Of a stretch of 5,458 nt of DNA, positions 1 through 5,355 are shown one piece after another. Below the pieces are notes generated by a model. The model saw only the letters and a list, made by a program, of their open reading frames with translations, did not search any database and was not told the origin of the DNA. This DNA comes from Parabacteroides hominis (lineage in GTDB: Bacteria; Bacteroidota; Bacteroidia; Bacteroidales; Tannerellaceae). The DNA lies in contig NZ_JACOOJ010000076.1 in NCBI RefSeq assembly GCF_014287585.1, forward strand, positions 1-5,458. The letters are read 5' to 3'. The translations under genes were made by a program, and so were the position numbers. Every line of letters starts with the position of its first letter. The first letter of the stretch is position 1.

Positions 1-2642
1 ATGTAGTAAGTGTAAGGAGCAGCATTGTCATAATGAGCTGTATCCAACCAGAAGATAAAGTCTAAGTTGCTATAAGCATCAGCCTTCAAATCACCTTCGC
101 GAACAGCGATGCCCTGGTTAGCAGCGTTAACAGCGGCATAGTCGCCGTTGATAGCCTGGATGCGTACGTGTTTCGGCAGAGATTTGTAAGAAGCAGGAGC
201 AGACTGCGGTTTAACGATGAACATGTCGTTGCGAGCGGTCAGAGGTTCGCCGGAGATTGTCTTGTACTGAGTGCTAACAACTAATTTACGAGATTCTCCA
301 AGATCTTCCTGTGCATCATACAATACATAAGTAGAATCAGCATCGACAGCGATCATAGTGAACTGAACCGGAGTACCGTTCTTAGTTGCATATTTACCGT
401 TAGAGAATACATACTGTCCGGCAGCATTCTTAATGATAAATGCGCTGTCAGCATCCATAACTGTGTAAGTTACTTTCTTCAAAGCATCAGCTACGCCATA
501 TTTGCTTTCAGCAGAAGGAACTAATGTATACAGAACTTCGCCTTCCGGAGCAGCTACTTTCAGTGTAGAGTCTTTTGTCATTACAATGCTCTGTCCTTCC
601 AATACGTCAGCAGCAGAAGTGATGGTGAACTTGTTGTTCTTTGCATCGTTAGCTGTGATATATTTGTAGCCGATATAAGCGTTGTCTGCGTCTACGTCTT
701 CAGCTGCTACCAACTGGATTGTATCGCCACCGATAGCGAAGATGTTGTTGTCTTTGTCTACAACGTTAGTTACACCCTGCCACTTAGCATCTGCTGTTGC
801 ACGGTTTTCAATTGTATAATTGCCTTTGTCAACACCGGCAGCTTTAGAAACTACGAATTGAGCGAACGGATTGAATGCCTGAGTTTTTGCTACATACTTA
901 GCAGGATTAACCGGGCTAAAGTCATAATACAAACCATAGAATTTATTAGCAGCACCTTCATCTTCTTTCATTGCATTGATCACATAATACAGACCTTCAG
1001 CGATTGTAGCATCACCACCGATTGTTGCGTCTTTGTCGGATGTTTTGATAGTGGCTACCAAGTTGCCGTGAGTATCTGTAGCAGATGTGATTTCACCGAT
1101 AGTCAAAACCTTTGTGTTAGAAAGTTTGCGGATTACCACTTGTTTAGCAGGATCAACAGCTTTAACTTCCAAAGGGCTCAAACCATCAACGTAGTTTTCA
1201 CCGTCTTTGATGGCAGAGGTGGAAACAAGAGCATCCTCAGAGCTTTTAGTTCCTGCCTCTGTTATCGTTAAGCCTTTTAGGCTATTCAAATAAGCTTTCG
1301 CTGCTGCAATGTATGCTTTTATATCATCTTTTTTTGCATCAGCCGCCGTTATTGCATTAATTGCTGTTATTGCATTGTCAATCAATGTCTGTCCAGAAAC
1401 ACCAGAACTATTATCAAATGAGCCATCTGCAGCGGTAAACTTTTCTACTTCCGCAAAATTCAATCCTTCAGTAAATGTATCAGCATTCGCGTTACCAGCA
1501 AAAATGGCTACAGCAGCTTTAACAATGCCAACTTTACTTTTTGCATCTGTTAATTCGCCACTTGTATTAATTGTAGTAGGCAATGCAGTATACATAGCTT
1601 CCAAAGTTGTTGCCACCGGAATAGAAGTCGGAACAAATGCCGGAGCAATCACCATTGAATCATTCGGGATGAAATATGTTACAGTGAAAGCAGCGGTTGC
1701 CGAATGATGCTTAGCAGCCAAACGAGTACTGAAATCAGCAGGAGAAGTAGCATCCGGTTCAACAGCGATAGTGTCAACAATTAACTTGTTGAAATCTTTC
1801 GATGGGTCATAAAAATTATAATCGACCAACAGATATTCTTTCTGAGTTGTTTCATCTGTTGCCGGAGCAATTACCCGTTTGTGTTCTTTTCCGTTTGTAA
1901 GATATAGAACATCATCACCGCTAAATTCAGATCCATCATTTTTGATTTCTGCATCAATAGCTTCCCACTTATTAGCCGTCAACACATTCTTTTCTGTAGA
2001 AGATACATTTTCGTCAGTGAAGAACAAACGACCGGCTTCTTTTGCAACTAAGGTATTAAAATCAGTCGCTGTTAGAGTAACTGGTGTAGCTGAAACATCT
2101 CCTTTTAACAAAGCAGTAGTTGTAGCTGCTGGTATGGCGGAACCTTTCTCTACATTAAAAGTCAGTTTACCATTATCATCCGAACCAATTGTAAAAGCAG
2201 AGTCTGTACCAATCACATAAAGACCTTTAGTATCATCCCATGCCCATTCTGTATTACCACCTTTTTCATTAGCAGCAATAGTATTGACTCTACCACCATC
2301 TTTCTTATCAGACTGTAGCTTAACAGATAACATCTGTCCAGATAAACGGTTTGTAAAGGAATAAGTGTAAGTTGTTCCTCCAGCTGTAGCATGAGGAATC
2401 AACTTAATCTGCCAAAGAGTTCCAAATAAGTCCTTAATTTTTCCATTCCAACTGCTGGCAGCAACTTTAGAAAAATTACCTGCTTCATCCATAGCCAGAT
2501 AATCGGTATCACTACCGATTATCAGATGAATAGTTTGACCATCTTTTAGTGCACTGGCATCAACAGGTGCTGCCGCCGCATTAAAGGACAATCCACCAGC
2601 TACCAGAGCGGTAGCCAAAAGAGTAGAAAATCTCTTGTTCAT
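1..2642 (-). CDS. S-layer-like / DUF6383-type secreted surface protein, C-terminus beyond window
   Basis: The minus strand is open without a stop from the ATG at 2642 to the window edge, giving 880 residues. Residues 1-24 form a Sec signal peptide (basic MNKR, hydrophobic core, Ala-rich cleavage region before APVDA). The rest is a Thr/Ala/Asp-rich, beta-type exported protein with an Ala-rich helical stretch near residues 418-456. Eight sites fit the Bacteroidota O-glycosylation motif D-(S/T)-(A/I/L/V/M/T): D147, D290, D328, D640, D691, D732, D769 and D867. Signal peptide and composition recall Parabacteroides S-layer glycoproteins and DUF6383 proteins, but the C-terminal part that would confirm this lies outside the window. 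Asn codons shift from about 22 AAT:5 AAC (residues 1-460) to about 7:18 afterwards, suggesting a mosaic gene. An in-frame ATG at 2648 would add two residues; 2642 gives the more typical MNKRFS start. Secretion is well supported; the exact family is an inference. Confidence 0.85.
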   Translation of the reverse strand, partial: MNKRFSTLLATALVAGGLSFNAAAAPVDASALKDGQTIHLIIGSDTDYLAMDEAGNFSKVAASSWNGKIKDLFGTLWQIKLIPHATAGGTTYTYSFTNRLSGQMLSVKLQSDKKDGGRVNTIAANEKGGNTEWAWDDTKGLYVIGTDSAFTIGSDDNGKLTFNVEKGSAIPAATTTALLKGDVSATPVTLTATDFNTLVAKEAGRLFFTDENVSSTEKNVLTANKWEAIDAEIKNDGSEFSGDDVLYLTNGKEHKRVIAPATDETTQKEYLLVDYNFYDPSKDFNKLIVDTIAVEPDATSPADFSTRLAAKHHSATAAFTVTYFIPNDSMVIAPAFVPTSIPVATTLEAMYTALPTTINTSGELTDAKSKVGIVKAAVAIFAGNANADTFTEGLNFAEVEKFTAADGSFDNSSGVSGQTLIDNAITAINAITAADAKKDDIKAYIAAAKAYLNSLKGLTITEAGTKSSEDALVSTSAIKDGENYVDGLSPLEVKAVDPAKQVVIRKLSNTKVLTIGEITSATDTHGNLVATIKTSDKDATIGGDATIAEGLYYVINAMKEDEGAANKFYGLYYDFSPVNPAKYVAKTQAFNPFAQFVVSKAAGVDKGNYTIENRATADAKWQGVTNVVDKDNNIFAIGGDTIQLVAAEDVDADNAYIGYKYITANDAKNNKFTITSAADVLEGQSIVMTKDSTLKVAAPEGEVLYTLVPSAESKYGVADALKKVTYTVMDADSAFIIKNAAGQYVFSNGKYATKNGTPVQFTMIAVDADSTYVLYDAQEDLGESRKLVVSTQYKTISGEPLTARNDMFIVKPQSAPASYKSLPKHVRIQAINGDYAAVNAANQGIAVREGDLKADAYSNLDFIFWLDTAHYDNAAPYTYY

Positions 2643-2743
2643 AATCATTAAAAATTAATTGTTAATAAAATAGTGTATAAAAATCCAACAACTAATTTTA
2701 CGAAGGGGAGAACAACTCCCCGCGAATGATTATGAACGGGCAT
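2643..2743 (-). promoter_or_regulatory. 5' leader of the surface-protein gene with a small hairpin
   Basis: This is the stretch between the T run of the nearer RNA copy and the surface-protein start codon. It holds a 6-bp hairpin (GGGGAG, loop TTGTT, CTCCCC) at 2705-2721 with no T run after it, followed by about 60 AT-rich bases up to the ATG. There is no Shine-Dalgarno sequence, as is usual in Bacteroidota. I see no good TAnnTTTG promoter here; TATTTTAT near 2666-2674 is only a weak match. The mRNA may therefore start further upstream, at the promoter of the RNA copy, or at a non-consensus site. The hairpin could protect the 5' end of a processed mRNA, which is inference. Confidence 0.45.
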
Positions 2744-2828
2744 AAAAAAAACGCGGGTACTATTGTCTATTATTTAAGTATAGGCATCTGGAAAAGCCCG
2801 CATAACAATAATAGAACAATAGCCCGCG
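2744..2828 (-). terminator. Intrinsic terminator / alternative 3' hairpin of RNA copy 1
   Basis: On the minus strand the arm at 2807-2828 (CGCGGG-CTATTGT-CTATTATT, one bulge) pairs with 2752-2774 (AATAATAG-ACAATAG-TA-CCCGCG) across a loop of about 32 nt, and eight Ts follow at once. The 3' arm sequences also take part in the full-length fold, so the two structures exclude each other. Confidence 0.65.
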
Positions 2829-3019
2829 CCTTATACGATATAACAATCTACCCATAAAAATGGTAGATAAACTTATACGTAACCAGCGCAAGCATTTACT
2901 GTCTATTATCCCGTTATGCTTAAAATTTTCCAGATTTTATACTTAGGAATAATCTTCGTAAAATACTTACAATATGTAATTGACCCCGCGCCCTGTGAGC
3001 CGCTGCCCACTACGGAATC
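2744..3019 (-). ncRNA. Structured small RNA, copy 1 (6S-like / Bacteroidales-1-like)
   Basis: The transcript would start about 5 nt after the -7 element at 3024-3031 and end in eight Ts (2744-2751), about 275 nt. A 5' hairpin (GTGGGC, AGCG, GCTCAC; 3000-3015) comes first. The closing stem pairs the CGCGGGG segment (2984-2990) with CCCGCG just before the T run. A long interrupted hairpin then follows: plus-strand block 2939-2947 with 2775-2782, 2926-2934 with 2787-2795, 2913-2919 with 2800-2806, an internal bubble flanked by GCGC, and an apical arm over 2830-2885. The second copy keeps the same pairing with different bases. A long hairpin with a central bubble, its own promoter and terminator fits 6S RNA, the RNA polymerase-binding regulator, and the Bacteroidales-1 class. 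It is longer than a typical 180-200 nt 6S RNA. The structure is well supported; the name is tentative. Confidence 0.7.
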
Positions 3020-3023
3020 GTTG

Positions 3024-3053
3024 CAAAGGTAAATAGGTTTTCCGAATCAACAA
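3024..3053 (-). promoter_or_regulatory. Bacteroidota-type promoter of RNA copy 1
   Basis: On the minus strand TACCTTTG (3024-3031) matches the Bacteroidota -7 consensus TAnnTTTG exactly. A TTG lies at 3051-3053, 19 bp upstream, where the -33 element is expected. Transcription should begin near 3018-3020. The whole arrangement is repeated in copy 2. Confidence 0.75.
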
Positions 3054-3194
3054 GAAAAAACGCCCACTATTTTCCAAAATATGTAGGTTACAGGACAAAA
3101 CAATACTCTTTGGACAACATATTCCCTTAGTTTAGGGATAAAATACAAGTACCTGATATACTTTGAATGAAGTAAAAAACGGATCTCAAAACAG

Positions 3195-3442
3195 AAAATC
3201 CCTCGGCAGGAAACGAGAATTGCCTATGCCGGAAATAGAGCCTGACGGCTCTTTGGGGATGGCCGATACCACCTGCTCCTATGAGATTCAAGTGAGGCAA
3301 GCCTCATGCCGCAGCCTCTCTTTTGCCGTCTGCTTCAGCAGACGGATAGGTGATTGTTCCCGGCTTTGCCGGTTCCTCTGTGGTTTTTAACCCCTTTAAA
3401 TGTAATCTATGAAAGGGGTTAAAAACCCCAAAAGAGAGGCTG
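3195..3442. repeat. Palindrome-rich spacer between the two RNA units
   Basis: No credible gene is seen here. The stretch holds successive hairpins: GAGCC-TGAC-GGCTC (3238-3251), TGAGGC-AA-GCCTCA (3293-3306), CCGTCTGC-TTCA-GCAGACGG (3326-3345), CCGGC-TTT-GCCGG (3360-3372) and a perfect 16-bp stem at 3382-3397/3412-3427. The last three are enclosed by a perfect 14-bp inverted repeat, CAGCCTCTCTTTTG at 3312-3325 and its complement at 3429-3442, whose right arm abuts RNA unit 2. The nested design suggests a REP/MITE-like intergenic element. No T run follows the stems, so they are not clear terminators. Confidence 0.7.
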
Positions 3443-3451
3443 AACGGGCAT

Positions 3452-3531
3452 AAAAAACGCGGGTCAATTGTCTATTATCAACCTGAAGGCTCTGGTAAGC
3501 CCGTGTGAAAATAATAGAACAAAAGCCCGCG
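3452..3531 (-). terminator. Intrinsic terminator / alternative 3' hairpin of RNA copy 2
   Basis: The minus-strand arm at 3511-3531 (CGCGGG-CTTTTGTT-CTATTAT) pairs with 3458-3478 (ATAATAG-ACAA-TTGA-CCCGCG), followed by six Ts at 3452-3457. Outer and inner parts of the stem match copy 1; the middle is weaker. Confidence 0.55.
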
Positions 3532-3725
3532 CCTATACGATATTATACAATCCCTCCATCTAAGATGGAAGACATGTTATATGCGTAGTCAGCGCAAGCA
3601 TTTACTGTCCATTATTCCTTCACACTTAAAAATTTACCAAATTTTCAGATCAGAATAATCTCCGTAAAATGCTTACAATATGTAATTGATCCCGCGCTCC
3701 GTGAGCCGCTGCCCACTACTGAATC
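3452..3725 (-). ncRNA. Structured small RNA, copy 2 (6S-like / Bacteroidales-1-like)
   Basis: This is a diverged paralogue of the RNA at 2744-3019 with about the same length (274 nt), the same 5' hairpin, GCGC-flanked bubble and closing stem. Its helices use different bases: plus-strand TTCACAC (3619-3625) pairs with GTGTGAA (3503-3509) where copy 1 has GTTATGC with GCATAAC; TTACC pairs with GGTAA where copy 1 has TTTTCC with GGAAAA; and the apical stem is CTTCCATC-TTA-GATGGAGG where copy 1 has CTACCAT with ATGGGTAG. Such double changes argue that both RNAs are under selection for structure. The promoter is slightly off consensus and the T run shorter (six), so expression may be lower or conditional. 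Confidence 0.65.
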
Positions 3726-3729
3726 GTTG

Positions 3730-3759
3730 TAAAGGTAAATAGGTTTTCCGAATCGACAA
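3730..3759 (-). promoter_or_regulatory. Promoter of RNA copy 2, -7 element off consensus
   Basis: On the minus strand the -7 element is TACCTTTA (3730-3737), differing from TAnnTTTG at the last base. The TTG at 3757-3759 is again 19 bp upstream. The change from G to A should weaken it relative to copy 1, which is inferred from the consensus. Confidence 0.6.
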
Positions 3760-3946
3760 GAAAAAATGCTCGTAATTTCCCAAAATATGTAGGTTACAGG
3801 ACAAAACAATACCCTTTGGGCAATATATTCCCTTAGTTTAGGGATAAAATACAAGTACCTGATATACTTTGAATGAAGTAAAAAACGGATCTCAAAACAG
3901 CGTATTGATAAACGCTAATAACCAGCCTATTACAGTTTCCCCCTGG

Positions 3947-3982
3947 AGGAAACGGAAATTCCCTCGGCAGGAAACGGAAATT
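3947..3982. repeat. Short direct repeat AGGAAACGGAAATT, two copies
   Basis: The 14-mer occurs at 3947-3960 and 3969-3982, a 22-bp period. A degenerate version (AGGAAACGAGAATT) follows CCCTCGGC at 3208-3221 in the homologous position beyond RNA unit 1. Function unknown. Confidence 0.7.
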
Positions 3983-3988
3983 CTGCCT

Positions 3989-4086
3989 TGTTCCCGCGCT
4001 TGACGCGGGATCGCAAAAGAACAGACCTTATTGATCGATATTTATATGGCCGGTCCTAATGCGATCCCGCGTCAAGCGCGGGAACA
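3989..4086. repeat. Perfect 26-bp inverted repeat with self-complementary arms
   Basis: Arms at 3989-4014 and 4061-4086 are exact reverse complements over 26 bp and enclose a 46-bp AT-rich spacer. Each arm also contains its own hairpin, CCCGCG-CTTGA-CGCGGG. The spacer has no TAnnTTTG on either strand. The element sits between the RNA block and the nuclease promoter. It may be a REP-like mobile palindrome or a protein-binding or transcription-blocking structure. Confidence 0.8.
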
Positions 4087-4130
4087 GGGATCACACCGAC
4101 AAATCATCATTTGCAGGTTCAGTTCTTCTT

Positions 4131-4161
4131 AAACATGATTATTTCGAAAATAAATATGTTT
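4131..4161. promoter_or_regulatory. AT-rich imperfect palindrome upstream of the nuclease promoter
   Basis: The 31-bp stretch reads AAACAT..ATTTCGAAAATA..ATGTTT, a palindrome centred on TTTCGAAA apart from a one-base length difference between arms. It ends a few bases before the -33 region of the nuclease promoter, a position that would suit an operator or activator site. This is suggestive only; AT-rich DNA often contains such symmetry. Confidence 0.3.
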
Positions 4162-4166
4162 TACCC

Positions 4167-4196
4167 TTTCCTATATACAATATTTGTCTATATTTG
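4167..4196 (+). promoter_or_regulatory. Promoter of the Rpn/PDDEXK nuclease gene
   Basis: TATATTTG (4189-4196) is an exact TAnnTTTG -7 element, and TTTC (4167-4170) lies 18 bp upstream near the -33 position. Transcription would start near 4200-4203. That places the in-frame ATG at 4184 upstream of the mRNA and supports translation from 4235. Confidence 0.6.
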
Positions 4197-4234
4197 TCCA
4201 CGAAGTATCAATAGTGCAACTAAAACATTTAATT

Positions 4235-5158
4235 ATGGACAAATTTATCAATCCCTTTTCGGATTACGGCTGGAAAAAGATTTTCGGCAGTGAAGTAAGC
4301 AAAGATCTTATCATCAGTTTCCTCAATGAAGTTATTCAACAGGAAGTAATCGTTGACATTACGTTTCGCAATGTCGAGATGCTCGGTTTGAAACAAGACC
4401 AGCGACGGGCTATTTTCGACATCTTCTGTGAGAATGAAAAAGGGGAAGTCTTTATCGTCGAGATGCAGAAAAGCCGGCAGAAGTATTTCTCTGACAGGGT
4501 GTTATATTACGCCTCTTTTGCTATCCAGCAACAATCCATGATCGTAAAGGAAAGGCTCGAAAAGGAACCGGACGAAGTAGTCCGCAAACGCTGGAACTAC
4601 CAAATCAGCAAGGTATATGTCGTGTGTATCCTGAACTACGTGATGGACCCGTCCCGTCCGGATAAATATCGCTGGGATGTGGTGCGTATGGATCGGGAGT
4701 TGAAGCAGCCCTTCAGTGAAACACTCAACGAAATCTATATCGAAATGCCGAAATTTGTATTACCTTTGTCGGAGTGCGACACGCTTTATAAGAAGTGGTT
4801 ATATGTCTTAAACAACATCGAGATCATGGAACGATTACCCCAAGAACTGAACAATCAGATATTCCGCAAGCTGAAAAGCATCGTGGAGGTAGAGCGCATG
4901 ACCCCTGACCAGCGCTTGGAATATGAACTGAGCCTTTCTGTCGAACGTGACCTCTCTGCCGCCCTCGATACCAGTTTCGAAGATGGGATGGAAAAAGGCA
5001 AAGCGGAAGGCAAGGCGGAAGGCATGAAGCATGGAATAGAAAAAGGGAAAGCGGAAGAACAACGCCTTATTGCAGCTAATTTAAAAAAACAGGGAGTTGA
5101 TATTGGAACGATTGCACAATGTACCGGTTTGTCGGTGGAAGAAATTAGTGAGTTGTAA
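4235..5158 (+). CDS. Rpn family recombination-promoting nuclease / PD-(D/E)XK transposase-like protein
   Basis: The product is 307 residues, a normal length for this family. It opens with the characteristic INPFSDYGWKKIFGSE segment (residues 5-20). The nuclease core follows with D62 (IFDIF) and the E76-x-Q78 pair (FIVEMQ), the ExQ variant of the PD-(D/E)XK site, then the conserved YYASFAI helix (91-97). A charged Gly/Lys/Glu repeat spans 251-272 (GMEKGKAEGKAEG and similar), and the protein ends in a small helical segment (282-307) resembling a helix-turn-helix tail. Family members are DNA endonucleases that promote RecA-independent recombination; some E. coli members act as toxic anti-phage proteins. 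Start 4235 is preferred over 4184 because the family N-terminus begins there and the promoter overlaps 4184. The gene is monocistronic and converges on the IS110 fragment. The active site looks intact. Confidence 0.9.
   Translation: MDKFINPFSDYGWKKIFGSEVSKDLIISFLNEVIQQEVIVDITFRNVEMLGLKQDQRRAIFDIFCENEKGEVFIVEMQKSRQKYFSDRVLYYASFAIQQQSMIVKERLEKEPDEVVRKRWNYQISKVYVVCILNYVMDPSRPDKYRWDVVRMDRELKQPFSETLNEIYIEMPKFVLPLSECDTLYKKWLYVLNNIEIMERLPQELNNQIFRKLKSIVEVERMTPDQRLEYELSLSVERDLSAALDTSFEDGMEKGKAEGKAEGMKHGIEKGKAEEQRLIAANLKKQGVDIGTIAQCTGLSVEEISEL
4761..4768 (+). promoter_or_regulatory. Possible internal promoter before the C-terminal part of the nuclease
   Basis: TACCTTTG is an exact TAnnTTTG match inside the nuclease gene. 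A start near 4774 would precede the in-frame ATG at 4826 (M198), which would yield a 110-residue C-terminal protein. No TTTG is seen at the -33 position. One such match in a gene this size is expected by chance about one time in five, so the call is tentative. Confidence 0.25.
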
Positions 5159-5190
5159 TCTATGATTGTGATTCACATCTTGGCAGATTT

Positions 5191-5341
5191 GAGTCTTATA
5201 GACGCAGATTAAAATAAATAAACAGGATTTTTTGACGCGGATTGCGCGAATAACCGCGGATTAAACACCTGATACATGTTTTCTTATCCGCGTTATTCGC
5301 TAAATCCGCGTCAAAATTATATTTGCGTCCATCAGAGACTC
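5191..5341. repeat. Long two-tier inverted repeat between convergent genes
   Basis: The inner arms at 5230-5261 and 5286-5316 (TTTTGACGCGGATT... and its near complement) pair over about 31 bp with a few mismatches and a 24-bp loop. The outer arms, GAGTCT..GACGCA (5191-5206) and TGCGTC..AGACTC (5324-5341), pair as well. Together they could form a hairpin of about 150 bp. GACGCGGATT-type palindromes are, in my recollection, common intergenic repeats in Bacteroidota. It may stop transcription from both sides, though T runs are short. No coding region is seen in 5159-5355. Confidence 0.7.
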
Positions 5342-5355
5342 ATATTCTTATGTTT

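Larger units (their letters stand above)
2733..3194. repeat. Direct repeat unit, copy 1 (RNA gene, promoter and upstream region)
   Basis: The unit begins with TGAACGGGCATA and ends with GGATCTCAAAACAG, and it recurs in the same orientation at 3441-3900. The last 75 bp (3120-3194) are identical to 3826-3900. The whole part upstream of the promoter (3054-3194) differs at only about nine of 141 positions, whereas the RNA-coding part has diverged much more. Partial similarity (CCCTCGGCAGGAAACG) continues past the end of the unit in both copies. Confidence 0.9.
3441..3900. repeat. Direct repeat unit, copy 2 (RNA gene, promoter and upstream region)
   Basis: This is the second copy of the 2733-3194 unit, in the same orientation, about 706 bp further along. 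Unit borders, promoter spacing and the order of RNA segments are all preserved. Beyond 3900 it carries extra sequence absent from copy 1 before similarity resumes at CCCTCGGCAGG (3961). Confidence 0.9.

Noticed and set aside
858..2220. Three plus-strand open frames (858-1271, 1309-1707, 1879-2220)
   Set aside because: All lie antisense to the continuous minus-strand surface-protein frame and have low-complexity translations without recognisable domains or promoters.
3163..3390. 75-codon plus-strand frame between the RNA units
   Set aside because: It is built from palindromic repeats and Cys/Arg/Ser-rich translation of hairpin DNA, and the nearby TATACTTTG has the wrong spacing for a -7 element.
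3645..3854. 69-codon minus-strand frame
   Set aside because: It runs across the promoter and 5' half of RNA copy 2; the corresponding frame is not kept in copy 1 and the peptide resembles no known family.
2733..3900. Invertible promoter for the surface gene
   Set aside because: The two large copies are direct, not inverted, repeats, and I found no inverted repeat flanking a promoter-sized segment here; inverted segments seen are RNA helices or short hairpins.
3947..3982. CRISPR-like array
   Set aside because: Only two 14-bp copies with an 8-bp gap; too short and too few.
4184..4234. Upstream in-frame ATG at 4184 as the nuclease start
   Set aside because: The exact -7 element at 4189-4196 would put this codon before the transcription start, and the extra 17 residues are not part of the family N-terminus.
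4111..4293. 60-codon plus-strand frame upstream of the nuclease
   Set aside because: It overlaps the nuclease promoter and start in another frame, and no family is recognisable.
4835..5062. 75-codon minus-strand frame inside the nuclease gene
   Set aside because: It is the antisense shadow of the Lys/Glu/Gly repeat region; its Phe-rich translation is typical of such shadows.
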